Origin: Magnetovibrio blakemorei
GTDB lineage: Bacteria; Pseudomonadota; Alphaproteobacteria; Rhodospirillales; Magnetovibrionaceae
Assembly (NCBI RefSeq): GCF_001746755.1
Contig: NZ_MCGG01000008.1
Span: forward strand, 1-64,000
DNA: 64,000 nucleotides
Direction: 5' to 3'
The notes under the pieces were generated by a model. The model saw only the letters and a list, made by a program, of their open reading frames with translations, was not told the DNA's origin and made no database searches. Position numbers and translations under genes: made by a program. Below, one piece after another: positions 21,144-31,523 of this stretch. Position 1 is the first letter of the stretch. Each line of letters starts with the position of its first letter.

Positions 21144-21234
21144 CGTCATTGCGAGCGCAGCGAAGCAATCCAGGATCGTGCACTCCGTGCCACCGTATGG
21201 ATTGCCGCGCCCCCTTTGGGGGCTCGCAATGACG
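21144..21234. repeat. Palindromic dispersed repeat (REP/BIME-like)
   Basis: The 13-bp arms CGTCATTGCGAGC (21144-21156) and GCTCGCAATGACG (21222-21234) are perfect inverted repeats around a 65-bp centre with GAAGCAATCC and GGATTGCCGCG. Elements with these arms are known as dispersed intergenic repeats in many proteobacteria. Only one copy is in the window. It accounts for the middle of the 21065-21424 gene-free stretch; short reading frames across it are artefacts. Confidence 0.7.
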
Positions 21235-21424
21235 AAAACAATCAGACAATGCACGCACCCCTCACCCAATCCCCGAATATAATTATAGGTCATTATTTCC
21301 GTTCCTCGGTATTAAGTCTACGGAAGGAAAGCCTTAACGAAAATGGTTCATGATGAGCTCAGACGATTCGGCCCTTTATTTTCGCTGACACCAACAGGGG
21401 CCATTTAACTGTGAGGGACGCCCT

Positions 21425-22132
21425 ATGACGACCAACATGCTGAATGCCGAAACCCTGCTGAACGATGAGGACATCGGCCAGTACCTTTTGGATAACCCCG
21501 GTTTCTTTTCCCGCAATCCGGAAATTTTGGTCAACATGCAAGGCCCCACAACGGCGCCCCGCGCGGACGGCGCGATTGATTTTCAATCCGCCATGGTCGA
21601 CCGTTTGCGCGACGAAATCCAAAATCTCACCGCCTGCACTCAGGACGTGATTGAGACCAGCCGTTCCAACATGACCTATTTGACGCGCACGCATGCCGCC
21701 GTCTTGGCGTTGCTGTCGGCGCAAGACGCAGCCCACATGGCACGCATCATCACCGAAGATTTGCCGTTGCTTTTGGATGTGGACGTGGTCGCATTTGGCT
21801 TCGAGCAGCACATCAAAGCCGAAGCCGCCTTACGTTTGCCCGGCGTGCGCATGTTGCCGATGAATTTTTTGGATGCCCATATCGGTGAAGGCGGCGATGT
21901 AGCGCTGGTCCGCGACATGCTGGACGATGGCACTATTTTTGGCGAAGACTGTACGGCCGTGCGCTCCGCGGCCTTGGCGCGGCTGCGCCCCAGCGCCTAT
22001 ACGGCGGGCGGCGTCATTGCGTTGGGCTCTTATATGTCGGGCGCTTTTCATGCCGGCCAAGGTACGGACTTGCTGAACTTCTTGGCGCGGGTCAGTGAAA
22101 AGCTGTTCCAAAAATGGCTGGCCCCGGCGTAA
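21425..22132 (+). CDS. DUF484 family protein
   Basis: This 235-residue DUF484 protein is related to the E. coli ORF upstream of xerC. The N-terminus DIGQYLLDNPGFFSRNPEIL and the GAF-like body ending GSYMSGAFHAGQGTDLLNFLARV are characteristic. Its biochemical role is unknown. It overlaps the start of xerC by 19 bp, and this gene order is conserved widely in proteobacteria, suggesting a link to XerC expression. Confidence 0.9.
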   Translation: MTTNMLNAETLLNDEDIGQYLLDNPGFFSRNPEILVNMQGPTTAPRADGAIDFQSAMVDRLRDEIQNLTACTQDVIETSRSNMTYLTRTHAAVLALLSAQDAAHMARIITEDLPLLLDVDVVAFGFEQHIKAEAALRLPGVRMLPMNFLDAHIGEGGDVALVRDMLDDGTIFGEDCTAVRSAALARLRPSAYTAGGVIALGSYMSGAFHAGQGTDLLNFLARVSEKLFQKWLAPA

Positions 22133-23103
22133 TCGCCCCCCCGTCTGCTGAGACGGTCGGGCCGCTCGATACGGTCCCTGCCGAGCCTGCGCTGAAACGC
22201 GCCCTTCAAGGTTGGCTGGATTGGCTCAGCCATGAAAAACGCTGTAGCCCCCACACCCTGTCCAACTACACCCGCGATGCCTCCCTGTTCTTGATTTTTC
22301 TGGCCGAGCATTTGGGCTACCCCCCCGGCGTTAAAGATTTAGAGCATTTACGCGCCGTAGATTTTCGCGCGTGGTTGGCGCGTCTCAGCGCTGACGGCAA
22401 AAGCCGCGCCACCATTGCACGACGCTTTTCGACCTTGCGCACGCTGTTCAAACACTTCGAACGCCAAGGCGTGCTCTCCAACGCCGCCATTCACGCTGTG
22501 CGCACGCCCAAGCTGGCCAAATCCCTGCCCAAAGCGCTGAGCGTTGAAGAAGCGCTGGAACTGGTAGAGCTGGTTGATGTTTTGGCCGCAGAACCCTGGG
22601 TCGGCAAGCGCGACCGGGCGCTGCTGTTCTTGTTGTACGGCTGCGGGCTGCGCATCGCCGAAGCGTTGGAACTGGACATCAAGGATCTGCCCAAAGGCGA
22701 CGTCTTTGTCATCACCGGCAAGGGCAACAAACAACGTCTCGTGCCGGTTTTGCCCCAAGTTTCCGCGGCCCTCTCCCAGTACCTGAAAGCCTGCCCTTTT
22801 GCCCAATCGCCCAACCGGGCGGTGTTTTTGGGATCAAAGGGCAAACGTTTGCAAGCGGGTGTGGCCCAAGCCATGGTGCGGGATGCACGGGCCTATTTGG
22901 ATTTGCCCGACACCGCCACGCCACATGCCTTGCGCCACAGCTTTGCCACACATCTGTTGTCCGGCGGCGGGGATCTGCGCACCATTCAAGAGCTGTTGGG
23001 CCATGCCTCGCTCAGCACCACACAGCGCTATACCGATGTCGATTCAGCACGTCTGCAAGCGGTCTATGCCCATGCCCATCCCCGCGCCAAACGGCAAAAA
23101 TAA
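22114..23103 (+). CDS. xerC: Tyrosine recombinase XerC
   Basis: This 329-residue tyrosine recombinase resolves chromosome dimers at dif together with XerD. It has the SAM-like N-terminal domain (KRCSPHTLSNYTRDASLF) and the catalytic residues in GCGLRIAEAL (Arg), GKGNKQR (Lys), HALRHSFATHL (His, Arg), LGHASLSTTQRY (His, Tyr). The context downstream of DUF484 indicates XerC rather than XerD. Confidence 0.93.
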   Translation: MAGPGVIAPPSAETVGPLDTVPAEPALKRALQGWLDWLSHEKRCSPHTLSNYTRDASLFLIFLAEHLGYPPGVKDLEHLRAVDFRAWLARLSADGKSRATIARRFSTLRTLFKHFERQGVLSNAAIHAVRTPKLAKSLPKALSVEEALELVELVDVLAAEPWVGKRDRALLFLLYGCGLRIAEALELDIKDLPKGDVFVITGKGNKQRLVPVLPQVSAALSQYLKACPFAQSPNRAVFLGSKGKRLQAGVAQAMVRDARAYLDLPDTATPHALRHSFATHLLSGGGDLRTIQELLGHASLSTTQRYTDVDSARLQAVYAHAHPRAKRQK

Positions 23104-23230
23104 CTGAAATTTCTGCATTTCTTTTATAAGCGACGTTCAAGAACCCGCTTTGTGTGCGCGCATAGTACTACCCACTGTGCACATTTTTCTCATATGAAAG
23201 AGCATAAACACACACAGGGGGAAATAAATA

Positions 23231-24157
23231 ATGATCCGTTTACGCACGCTTCTTGCCGTCGCTTTTGCCGCACTTTTGTCGCTGCACAGCCCGGCCCAAG
23301 CCAATGAAAAAATGAAACCGTTTGTTTTGGCAAGCCAGGGGGCTGGCTCGCTTGCCGCAACAGTCACTGACACCACGTCGAAACTGCAAAACGCTGGTTT
23401 TGAAATTGCCGGCACGTATGCGCCCTATGACGGCGCAATGGTGCTCATCATCACCAATGACGCCTTAAAAGCCAACGCCGCGAAATCCGAATTCGGCGCT
23501 TATGGGGTCGCCCAGCGCGTTTCCATCACCGACGTTAAGGGCACCGTCCAGGTGGCGTACACCAACCCGACTTACATGGCCGCCGCCTACCGCATGGCCG
23601 GCGACTTGGCCGGCGTCAGCAGCGCGCTCAGCGCCGCACTGGGCAATCAGGGGGAGTTTGGCTCTGAAAACGGCCTGACCGCCAAAGAATTGAGCGGTTA
23701 TCACTACGCGTTCTTGATGGAATATTTCGACGATCCGTCCAAACTGGCCAAATACGACAGCTATGCGGACGCCATCAAAGGGGTCGAAGCCGCGCTGGCC
23801 AGCAACAAATCCGGCACAACTTTGGTGACGCGCATTGACGTCCCGGGTAAAGACGAAAGCTACTTTGCCGTGGGTTTGTCGGGCGATTTGGCCAACAACG
23901 ATACAAAATTTCGTTCCGATACCTTCATCATGAGCGAAATCGATTTCAAAGACACCCGCTCAACCGCACACCTGCCCTATGAATTCATCGTCTCGGGCAA
24001 TCAGGTTTATGCGCTGTATGCACGCTTTCGCATCGCCATCAATTTCCCTGATCTGTCGATGATGGGTGACAACAGCTTCATGAACATCATGGCCTCACCC
24101 GAGGCCATCCGCGCGGCTTTGACCGAAGCCGCCGGTGGTGAGTTTAAGGGGAAATAA
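23231..24157 (+). CDS. Secreted protein of unknown function
   Basis: This 308-residue protein has a clear Sec signal peptide (MIRLRTLLAVAFAALLSLHS, cleavage near AQA-NE), so it is probably periplasmic. The mature part has no recognised domain; an early segment alternates strands and helices (FEIAGTYAPYDGAMVLIITN) and the C-terminal region contains NQVYALYARFRIAINFPDLS. No cysteine or heme motif is seen in the mature protein. The ATG follows GGGGG-AAATAAATA spacing. It stands alone with a hairpin downstream. Confidence 0.65.
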   Translation: MIRLRTLLAVAFAALLSLHSPAQANEKMKPFVLASQGAGSLAATVTDTTSKLQNAGFEIAGTYAPYDGAMVLIITNDALKANAAKSEFGAYGVAQRVSITDVKGTVQVAYTNPTYMAAAYRMAGDLAGVSSALSAALGNQGEFGSENGLTAKELSGYHYAFLMEYFDDPSKLAKYDSYADAIKGVEAALASNKSGTTLVTRIDVPGKDESYFAVGLSGDLANNDTKFRSDTFIMSEIDFKDTRSTAHLPYEFIVSGNQVYALYARFRIAINFPDLSMMGDNSFMNIMASPEAIRAALTEAAGGEFKGK

Positions 24158-24207
24158 ATCACATCGCGCGTCCGGGTCAAAACCGGGAGCAAACCGCTAA
24201 AGTATCT

Positions 24208-24252
24208 GCCGCCCGGCCTCAAGCAGGGTCTCATGCCGGGCGGCGGTCTTTA
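24208..24252 (+). terminator. Likely terminator of the secreted-protein gene
   Basis: CCGCCCGGC (24209-24217) pairs with GCCGGGCGG (24235-24243), followed by a short T-rich stretch. Confidence 0.55.
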
Positions 24253-24315
24253 CAAACGAGCACTCTTTATGGTTTAATAAGAACAATCATAAGGACACAA
24301 TACTTGGAGTATACT

Positions 24316-24753
24316 ATGCCAGATACGGCTCTGACACCGACTCCTTTACAAACCTATTGCCTGGACGAGGTTACCCGTCGCGCGGCGCGGGTGGCGCTTG
24401 CACAGCATGATGCAGTGCGTATTCCTTACATCTGCCAACTGTCCGGCAGTTCTGAAGAAATCATGATGATCAGCCGCTATGCCGCTGAGCGCATGGTCGT
24501 CGCGACCAAAGGCGCCATCGACACCGATGAAGCCCGGGTGCTGGCCATGGTTCACATCGCCAAACTGTGCATAAACGATATTTCTGACCTGCTGCACATG
24601 CCGGGACAAAAAACCGCCAAAATACTTATGGAGTTGGTGGCCCGCGGACTGGCCTTTTCGCACACCATCCATGGCGTGCTGTGCTACGTCCAAACCGACG
24701 GTGAGGTACACACCCAATTCACGGATTTAGCGCTGGGGGCTTTAAGCGCCTAA
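24316..24753 (+). CDS. Unknown small protein, possibly winged-helix
   Basis: This 145-residue protein is not assigned to a family. Residues about 80-130 (HIAKLCINDISDLLHMPGQK, then KILMELVARGLAFSHTI) look like a helix-turn-helix with a wing, as in MarR- or ArsR-like folds. GGAG at 24306-24309 supports ATG 24316 rather than the TTG at 24304. It is monocistronic and convergent to lpd. Confidence 0.55.
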   Translation: MPDTALTPTPLQTYCLDEVTRRAARVALAQHDAVRIPYICQLSGSSEEIMMISRYAAERMVVATKGAIDTDEARVLAMVHIAKLCINDISDLLHMPGQKTAKILMELVARGLAFSHTIHGVLCYVQTDGEVHTQFTDLALGALSA

Positions 24754-24765
24754 GGCACTGTTCTA

Positions 24766-24809
24766 AAAAAATACAATTGGGCCTGAACGGAAGATCGTTC
24801 AGGCCCAAT
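24766..24809. terminator. Terminator of the sucAB-lpd operon
   Basis: A 13-bp perfect stem ATTGGGCCTGAAC (24776-24788) / GTTCAGGCCCAAT (24797-24809) lies between converging genes. The minus-strand exit has a T tract, so it mainly serves lpd. Confidence 0.8.
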
Positions 24810-24852
24810 GCATTTCAAAGACCGTTGGCCCGCATAAGGGCCGCTATATGGT

Positions 24853-26247
24853 CTATATGTGGATGGCCCGACCCAAGCACGCCAAGGCGGCTTCTTTCAC
24901 CGCTTCAGAAGTGCCGGGATGAGCGTGGCTGGTGCGCGCTATGTCTTCCGACGCACCGCCGAATTCCATCGCCAAAACGATTTCCTGAATCAATTCACCC
25001 GCACCGGGACCGATGATGTGCGCGCCGAGCACGCGGTCCGTCTTGGCGTCCGCCAAAATTTTGACGAAGCCTTCGGTATCGCCCACCGCACGGGCGCGGG
25101 AATTGGCCATAAATGGGAATTTGCCGACCGTATAGGCGACGCCTGCCGATTTCAGCGCCTCTTCGGTTTTGCCCACGGCAGCGATTTCCGGGTGGGTATA
25201 AACGACGCCGGGAATGGCCCCGTAATTCACATGACCCGCTTGTCCGGCCAGAATTTCGACACACGCAATGCCTTCTTCTTCAGCCTTGTGCGCCAACATC
25301 TGACCACCGATAACATCACCGATAGCGTAAATGCCTTCAACATTGGTTTTGAAGTGCCCGTCGGTTTTCACGAACCCACGCGGATCCATTTCGACACCGA
25401 CCTTATCCAGGCCCAGCTTGTCGGTGAACGGACGACGACCAATGGACACCAGCACGACGTCCGCCTTCAAGGTTTCGGCCTTACCGCCAGCAGCCGCTTC
25501 GACCGTCAGCGTGACGCCCGTCTTGGCCGTTTTTGCCCCCGTCACCTTGGTTCCGGTTTTGAAATTCAAGCCCTGCTTTTTGAAGGTGCGCGCCGCTTGT
25601 TTGACCACTTCACCGTCCATACCGGGGAGAATTTCCGCCAAGAATTCGACCACCGTGACATCCGCACCCAAACGCCGCCACACCGAGCCCAATTCCAAAC
25701 CAATCACACCACCACCGATGACGATCATGGATTTCGGAACTTTGGGCAGATTCAAAGCCCCGGTCGAGGTGACGATTTGTTTTTCATCAATGGTCACACC
25801 GGCCAGCGGTGCCGGTTCGGACCCCGTAGCGATGATGATATGCTTGGCAGCAAAGGTATCCTTGCCGACCTTCACTTTGCCCGGTGCCGAGATCACGCCT
25901 GCACCGACAATGTGCGTGATTTTGTTTTTCTTAAACAAGAACGCTATGCCCTTGGTCAAATCGCCGACCACGGCGTCTTTGCGCCCCAGCATGGTTTTCA
26001 AGTCCAGCTTGGGTGCAGCGACGCCAACGCCGTGTTGTGCCAAACCGTGCCCGGCCTCTTCAAACAAGTGCGACGATTGCAACAACGCTTTGGACGGAAT
26101 GCAGCCCACGTTCAGGCAGGTGCCGCCCAAGGTTTCGCGCATATCCACGCACGCGGTGGTAAAGCCCAATTGCGCGGCGCGGATGGCGGCGACGTAGCCG
26201 CCCGGTCCACCGCCAATAATGATGACGTCAAATGCGTTCTCAGCCAT
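24853..26247 (-). CDS. lpd: Dihydrolipoyl dehydrogenase (E3)
   Basis: This 464-residue flavoprotein reoxidises the dihydrolipoyl group of the 2-oxoglutarate dehydrogenase complex and passes electrons to NAD. It has the FAD motif [12 protein letters not shown], the redox disulfide [12 protein letters not shown], the NAD motif [11 protein letters not shown] and the C-terminal His-Glu pair in [10 protein letters not shown]. It is the last gene of the sucA-sucB-lpd group, 28 bp after sucB, so it is probably the odh-dedicated E3. Confidence 0.96.
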   Translation of the reverse strand: MAENAFDVIIIGGGPGGYVAAIRAAQLGFTTACVDMRETLGGTCLNVGCIPSKALLQSSHLFEEAGHGLAQHGVGVAAPKLDLKTMLGRKDAVVGDLTKGIAFLFKKNKITHIVGAGVISAPGKVKVGKDTFAAKHIIIATGSEPAPLAGVTIDEKQIVTSTGALNLPKVPKSMIVIGGGVIGLELGSVWRRLGADVTVVEFLAEILPGMDGEVVKQAARTFKKQGLNFKTGTKVTGAKTAKTGVTLTVEAAAGGKAETLKADVVLVSIGRRPFTDKLGLDKVGVEMDPRGFVKTDGHFKTNVEGIYAIGDVIGGQMLAHKAEEEGIACVEILAGQAGHVNYGAIPGVVYTHPEIAAVGKTEEALKSAGVAYTVGKFPFMANSRARAVGDTEGFVKILADAKTDRVLGAHIIGPGAGELIQEIVLAMEFGGASEDIARTSHAHPGTSEAVKEAALACLGRAIHI

Positions 26248-26275
26248 AAAAAAATCTCCGGCTCTATTTTAAGCT

Positions 26276-27529
26276 TTAAGCGTCCAACATGATGCGGTCA
26301 GGATCTTCGATGCATTCTTTGACTCGCACCAAGAAGGTCACGGCTTCACGACCATCAACGATGCGATGATCATAGGACAGCGCCAAATACATCATCGGGC
26401 GGGCTTCGATGGACCCGTCAGGCATGACCATGGGACGCATCTGAATTTTGTGCATGCCCAAGATGCCCGACTGCGGTGGGTTCAAGATGGGCGTCGACAA
26501 CAAGGAGCCAAAAATCCCGCCGTTGGTGATGGTGAAGGTCCCACCGGACATTTCATCCATGGTCAAGCGACCTTCCCGCGCGCGCCGACCGAAGTCGTTG
26601 ATGGATTGTTCAATTTGGGCAAAACCCAAAGAGTCGCAATCGCGCACCACCGGAACCACCAAACCGTTTTCCGTACCCACGGCAACGCCGATGTCGTAGT
26701 GGTTTTTGAAGATGATGTCGCCGTCGTTGATTTCCGCATTCACGGCAGGCAGTTCCCTGAGCGCCGTCACCACCGCTTTGGTGAAGAACGACATGAAGCC
26801 CAACTTGACGCCGTGCTTTTTCTCAAAGCCGTCTTTAAAGCGCTTGCGCAAATCCATGACGTTGGTCATGTCCACTTCGTTAAAGGTGGTGAGCATGGCG
26901 GCGGTGTTTTGCGCTTCTTTCAGACGTTCGGCAATGCGCTTGCGCAAACGGGTCATGGGCACGCGTTCTTCCCGCGGGCCAATGGGACGCGGCGGATATT
27001 GCGCGGCGGTCGGAGCCGTCGCCGCTGATGCCTTAGGAGCAGCTGCAGGAGCGGATGCGGATGCGGATGCGGGAGCGGGCGTAGCGGCTTTGTTTTCCAG
27101 ATGCGCCAGAACGTCACCCTTCACGATGCGCCCGTCTTTACCGGAGCCGACGATGGTGCTGGCGTCGAGATGATTTTCATCGATGAGTTTTTTCACAGCG
27201 GGCGACAGCGCGTCTTCTGCACTCACCGCAGGTGCAGCCGCGGCAGCGGGGGCCGGTGCGGCGGCCGCAGAAGGAGCAGAGGCCGCAACAGCTTTATCAT
27301 CAATGGTCCCCAACACGGCACCGACACCAACGTCCTGGCCATCCTCAAAAGCGATGGCTTTGAGCACGCCCGCCGCAGGGGATGGAACTTCCACCGTCAC
27401 TTTGTCGGTTTCAAGTTCGACAATGGGCTCATCCAGATCAACGGCATCACCCGGTTGCTTGAACCACTTTGCCACGGTCGCCTCAGAAACCGATTCCCCC
27501 AGAACTGGTACTTTAATTTCGACAGTCAT
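26276..27529 (-). CDS. sucB: Dihydrolipoyllysine-residue succinyltransferase (E2)
   Basis: This 417-residue E2 core subunit of 2-oxoglutarate dehydrogenase has a single N-terminal lipoyl domain with the lysine in [10 protein letters not shown], an Ala/Pro-rich linker (about residues 80-105), the peripheral-subunit-binding domain ([14 protein letters not shown]), a second linker and the catalytic domain with the HxxxD motif [13 protein letters not shown]. It lies 49 bp after sucA. Confidence 0.97.
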   Translation of the reverse strand: MTVEIKVPVLGESVSEATVAKWFKQPGDAVDLDEPIVELETDKVTVEVPSPAAGVLKAIAFEDGQDVGVGAVLGTIDDKAVAASAPSAAAAPAPAAAAAPAVSAEDALSPAVKKLIDENHLDASTIVGSGKDGRIVKGDVLAHLENKAATPAPASASASAPAAAPKASAATAPTAAQYPPRPIGPREERVPMTRLRKRIAERLKEAQNTAAMLTTFNEVDMTNVMDLRKRFKDGFEKKHGVKLGFMSFFTKAVVTALRELPAVNAEINDGDIIFKNHYDIGVAVGTENGLVVPVVRDCDSLGFAQIEQSINDFGRRAREGRLTMDEMSGGTFTITNGGIFGSLLSTPILNPPQSGILGMHKIQMRPMVMPDGSIEARPMMYLALSYDHRIVDGREAVTFLVRVKECIEDPDRIMLDA

Positions 27530-27578
27530 TTTAGACCTCTCGCTTTCGTTTGACCCCTCCCGGGGTTATCCATTTTGT

Positions 27579-30533
27579 TTAATAGTGGGGACGTTGATGC
27601 GGCTGCACCAGTTTATTCATGTCGCCTTCTAGGGCTTGGTCCACGATCCACTTTTGCTGTTCGACGTGATGGCGGTTCAACCCCGTTGCCGGGCTGGCGG
27701 CCCCGCGACGTCCGACATAATTCACGGTCAAGATTTTGTTGTTGAGATCACGCACAATGGTTTCGAGGCGCTGCGCGACAAACGTCCAGGCCCCCATGTT
27801 GGCGGGTTCTTCCTGGCACCAAATCACTTCAGCGTTGGGATAACGACCCAGCTGTTGCATCAAGCCCTGCCACGGGAACGGATAGAGTTGTTCCACCCGT
27901 ACGATGGCGACGTCTTTGATTTCGCGGCGACGGCGTTCTTCCAAAAGATCGTAGTAAACCTTGCCCGAACACAAAACCACGCGGCGAATTTTTTTGTCCA
28001 AAACCAAACGATCGTGTTCCGGTAACACCCGATGGAAACAGGTACCCGGTCCCATCTCGCCCAAGTTGGACACCACCAACTTGTGACGGAGCAGTGATTT
28101 CGGGGACATGACGATCAACGGCTTGCGCAAGTTGCGGCGCAATTGACGGCGCATCACATGGAAAAACTGCGCCGGGGTGGTGACGTTCACAACCTGCCAA
28201 TTGTCCTCGGCACACGATTGCAAATAGCGCTCCAACCGTGCCGATGAATGTTCCGGCCCTTGACCTTCATAACCATGGGGCAGCAACATCACCAAGCCCG
28301 ACATGCGCAGCCACTTGGTTTCGCCACTGGAAACGAACTGATCGATGATCACCTGCGCGCCGTTGGCAAAATCACCAAACTGCGCTTCCCAAATGGTCAG
28401 GCAATGGGGATCTGACAGGGAGTGTCCATATTCAAAGCCCAACACACCCGCCTCAGAAAGCGGACTGTCGATCACTTCGTAGTGCGCCTGATCGCCGGGG
28501 CGGATGTTGTTCAGCGGAATGTAGCGTTCTTCGGTTTCCTGATCGACCAACACCGAATGGCGATGAGAGAACGTGCCGCGCCCGGAATCTTGACCCGACA
28601 AACGCACCCCGTGTCCTTGCACCAAAAGCGTGCCATACGCCAGCGCTTCCGCGGTTGCCCAATCGACCCCTTCTTGAGATTCGATCATGGTTCGTTTGGC
28701 CGCAAATTGGCGCAAAATTTTGGTGTTGGTGTGAAACAAGGCGGGCGGTTCTGAAATGGCGAAGCCCACTTCGCGCAGCAATTCCATATCGCACGAGGTA
28801 TCGTCTTCGCGCATTTCTTCTGCGCCTTGCAGATAGAACAAACCGGCCCACTGGCCTTCCAGCCAGTCGGCCTTGTTGGCCTTGTAGCCTTCGGCCAAAG
28901 CGCGTTCTTTGTCCAGATGGGCCGAGAACGCGGCAACCATTTTATCGCTCTCGACCTCGGTCAACACACCTTGTTCGTTCAGCTTGCGAGCATAAATTTC
29001 GCGGGTGGTCGGGTGAGTGGCGATGGTCTTGTACATGATCGGGTTGGTGAACATCGGTTCATCACCCTCGTTATGACCATGACGGCGATAACAGAACATG
29101 TCGATGATGACGTCCTTGTGAAATTCTTGACGGAATTCCATGGCGATACGTGCGATGTGCACCACCGCTTCCGGGTCGTCGCCGTTGACGTGGAAAATCG
29201 GCGCCTGAATCATCTTCGCCACATCGGAAGGATACGGCGAAGAGCGCGAATACGACGGGTGGGTCGTAAAGCCGATTTGGTTGTTGATGATGATGTGAAT
29301 GGTGCCGCCGGTCTGATAGCCGCGCAACTGCGACATATCCAACGTTTCCGGAACCAGGCCTTGGCCCGCAAAGGCGGCATCGCCGTGCAGCAACAAGCCC
29401 ATCACCTGTTCGCGCTTTTCGTCGCCGATTTGACGTTGTTTGGCGCGCACTTTGCCCAACACCACCGGGTTGACGCATTCCAAGTGCGACGGGTTGGCCG
29501 TCAACGACAAATGGATTGATTGCTCATCAAACACACGGTCCGCCGAAGCGCCCAGGTGATACTTCACGTCGCCGGAAATTTCGAGCTCTTCGGGAATTGC
29601 CGAAACGCCCAGGAACTCTGCGAAAATGGCCATATAGGGTTTGCGCATAACCGAGGCCAGCACGTTTAAGCGACCCCGGTGCGCCATGCCCAGAACCACG
29701 GATTTAACACCCATCTGGCCGCCGCGTTTGAGAATCTGTTCAATGGCGGGAACCACGCTTTCGCCGCCATCCAGGCCGAAACGCTTGGTGCCTTTGAATT
29801 TGACGTCGAGGTATTTTTCAAACCCTTCCGATTCCACCAGACGTTCCAAAATGGCGCGCTTGCCCTTGATGGTGAAATCCGTCTGATTGCGAATGCCTTC
29901 GATGCGACGCTGAATCCAGGCTTTTTCATCCGGTTCCTGAATGTGCATGAACTCCACACCGATGGAACCGCAATATGTGGTTTTGAGAATCTGCAAGATT
30001 TCGCGCAAGGTCGCGGTTTCAAGACCCAGCACGTTGTCGATGAAGATCGGCCGATCAATGTCTGCGTCCGAAAAACCATAAGTGCGGTAATCAAGCTCCG
30101 GGTGCTGCTTGCGACCCTCCAGACCCAGCGGATCGAAATTGGCGATCAGGTGACCACGCACCCGGTAGGTGCGGATCAACATCAAGGCGCGAATGGTGTC
30201 CTTGGTCGCGGCGCGAATGACATCGGCACTGGGACGCACCGTACCGGCGGTGACATGACCGAGGTTCGGGCCTTCAACAGCGACGGCGTCTGAGGGACTG
30301 TCGACTTCCATCATACCGCCATGGCCGAATTTTCCGACCACACCGGAACTTGACGGCGCCCAAGACGCGCCCCGCAAATCGATGAGAATTTCACGTTCTT
30401 CATCGTCCATGGAACCAAAATATTTGGCCCACGACGGCTCAACCTGAGAAGGGCTTTCGGTATAACGAGCATAAAGCTCGGCAACGTATAGCGCGTTTGC
30501 GCCAGATAGGAATGTATCTGCTGTTTGTGCCAT
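27579..30533 (-). CDS. sucA: 2-oxoglutarate dehydrogenase E1 component
   Basis: This 984-residue thiamine-diphosphate enzyme decarboxylates 2-oxoglutarate and transfers the succinyl group to E2. Visible features are the N-terminal NALYVAELYARYTESP, the GMAHRGRLNVLA motif, HVNGDDPEAVVHIARIA in the ThDP region and the C-terminal EEPANMGAW segment. Length and order match the SucA family. AAGGG precedes the ATG. It is 113 bp downstream of sucD, with a GC-rich hairpin in the gap. Confidence 0.97.
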   Translation of the reverse strand: MAQTADTFLSGANALYVAELYARYTESPSQVEPSWAKYFGSMDDEEREILIDLRGASWAPSSSGVVGKFGHGGMMEVDSPSDAVAVEGPNLGHVTAGTVRPSADVIRAATKDTIRALMLIRTYRVRGHLIANFDPLGLEGRKQHPELDYRTYGFSDADIDRPIFIDNVLGLETATLREILQILKTTYCGSIGVEFMHIQEPDEKAWIQRRIEGIRNQTDFTIKGKRAILERLVESEGFEKYLDVKFKGTKRFGLDGGESVVPAIEQILKRGGQMGVKSVVLGMAHRGRLNVLASVMRKPYMAIFAEFLGVSAIPEELEISGDVKYHLGASADRVFDEQSIHLSLTANPSHLECVNPVVLGKVRAKQRQIGDEKREQVMGLLLHGDAAFAGQGLVPETLDMSQLRGYQTGGTIHIIINNQIGFTTHPSYSRSSPYPSDVAKMIQAPIFHVNGDDPEAVVHIARIAMEFRQEFHKDVIIDMFCYRRHGHNEGDEPMFTNPIMYKTIATHPTTREIYARKLNEQGVLTEVESDKMVAAFSAHLDKERALAEGYKANKADWLEGQWAGLFYLQGAEEMREDDTSCDMELLREVGFAISEPPALFHTNTKILRQFAAKRTMIESQEGVDWATAEALAYGTLLVQGHGVRLSGQDSGRGTFSHRHSVLVDQETEERYIPLNNIRPGDQAHYEVIDSPLSEAGVLGFEYGHSLSDPHCLTIWEAQFGDFANGAQVIIDQFVSSGETKWLRMSGLVMLLPHGYEGQGPEHSSARLERYLQSCAEDNWQVVNVTTPAQFFHVMRRQLRRNLRKPLIVMSPKSLLRHKLVVSNLGEMGPGTCFHRVLPEHDRLVLDKKIRRVVLCSGKVYYDLLEERRRREIKDVAIVRVEQLYPFPWQGLMQQLGRYPNAEVIWCQEEPANMGAWTFVAQRLETIVRDLNNKILTVNYVGRRGAASPATGLNRHHVEQQKWIVDQALEGDMNKLVQPHQRPHY

Positions 30534-30610
30534 GGGTCCCTTACAAGTCGTCCGCGCCCATTGCCCGGATCAACCTGCCCTCTGTGTCTATCCCCCTCAT
30601 TAACCCGAAC

Positions 30611-30632
30611 CCGGCCCGCTCTCGCGGGCCGG
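30611..30632 (-). other. GC-rich hairpin between sucD and sucA
   Basis: CCGGCCCGC (30611-30619) pairs with GCGGGCCGG (30624-30632) around a 4-nt loop, with no T tract on either side. It may stabilise or process a polycistronic mRNA or weaken read-through. Confidence 0.4.
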
Positions 30633-30646
30633 ACGGTGAATGCGCT

Positions 30647-31522
30647 TTAGCCCTTCAGGACTTCAAGCATGGTCTTGCCGAGTGTTGCCGGTGAAGAGGC
30701 CACGGTGATGCCCGCGCTCTTCATCGCCTCGATCTTGTCGCCCGCGGTCCCCTTACCGCCGGAAATGATCGCACCCGCATGGCCCATGCGACGTCCCGGC
30801 GGTGCCGTGACGCCGGCAATAAAGCCAACAACTGGTTTTTTAATTTTTGAGGCCTTCAAAAATGCAGCGGCTTCTTCTTCGGCTGTGCCACCGATTTCGC
30901 CGATCATGATGATGCATTCGGTTTCATCGTCAGCCAAGAACATGTCCAGGCAATCGATGAAGTTGGTGCCGTTGACCGGATCACCGCCGATACCGATACA
31001 CGTCGTCTGGCCCAAGCCCGCATGGGTGGTCTGCGCCACCGCTTCATACGTCAATGTGCCCGAACGCGATACGATTCCGACTTTACCCCGGGTGTGGATG
31101 TGGCCCGGCATAATGCCGATTTTGCATTCGCCGGGCGTGATCACGCCCGGACAATTGGGGCCGACCAAACGGGTTTTGGACCCCGCGAGCGCGCGTTTGA
31201 CTTTAACCATGTCGAGCACGGGAATACCTTCGGTGATACACACCGCCAATTCAATTTCCGCGTCGATGGCTTCCAAGATGGCGTCCGCCGCAAAGGGCGG
31301 GGGCACATAGATGACGGTGGCATTGGCCCCGGTGCGTTCAACCGCATCGGCGACGGTGTCAAACACCGGCAAGTCCAGGTGCGTCGTGCCACCCTTGCCC
31401 GGCGTCACGCCGCCGACCATTTGGGTGCCATACGCAATGGCCTGTTCGGAGTGGAACGTCCCCTGCGCGCCGGTGAAGCCCTGACAGATGACCTTAGTGT
31501 GTTTACCTACGAGTACGGACAT
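30647..31522 (-). CDS. sucD: Succinyl-CoA synthetase alpha subunit
   Basis: This 291-residue subunit binds CoA ([15 protein letters not shown]) and carries the phosphohistidine in the [14 protein letters not shown] motif near the C-terminus. It makes ATP or GTP from succinyl-CoA. It starts one base after the sucC stop. Confidence 0.97.
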   Translation of the reverse strand: MSVLVGKHTKVICQGFTGAQGTFHSEQAIAYGTQMVGGVTPGKGGTTHLDLPVFDTVADAVERTGANATVIYVPPPFAADAILEAIDAEIELAVCITEGIPVLDMVKVKRALAGSKTRLVGPNCPGVITPGECKIGIMPGHIHTRGKVGIVSRSGTLTYEAVAQTTHAGLGQTTCIGIGGDPVNGTNFIDCLDMFLADDETECIIMIGEIGGTAEEEAAAFLKASKIKKPVVGFIAGVTAPPGRRMGHAGAIISGGKGTAGDKIEAMKSAGITVASSPATLGKTMLEVLKG

Positions 31523-31523
31523 C

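Noticed and set aside
21061-21293. Two minus-strand reading frames of about 65 codons
   Set aside because: They consist mostly of the palindromic repeat element and are known artefacts of such repeats.
24859-26292. Very long plus-strand frame opposite lpd (and similar ones opposite mdh, sdhA, leuB and mtaB)
   Set aside because: These are antisense shadows of highly biased coding regions; the real genes have clear family motifs.
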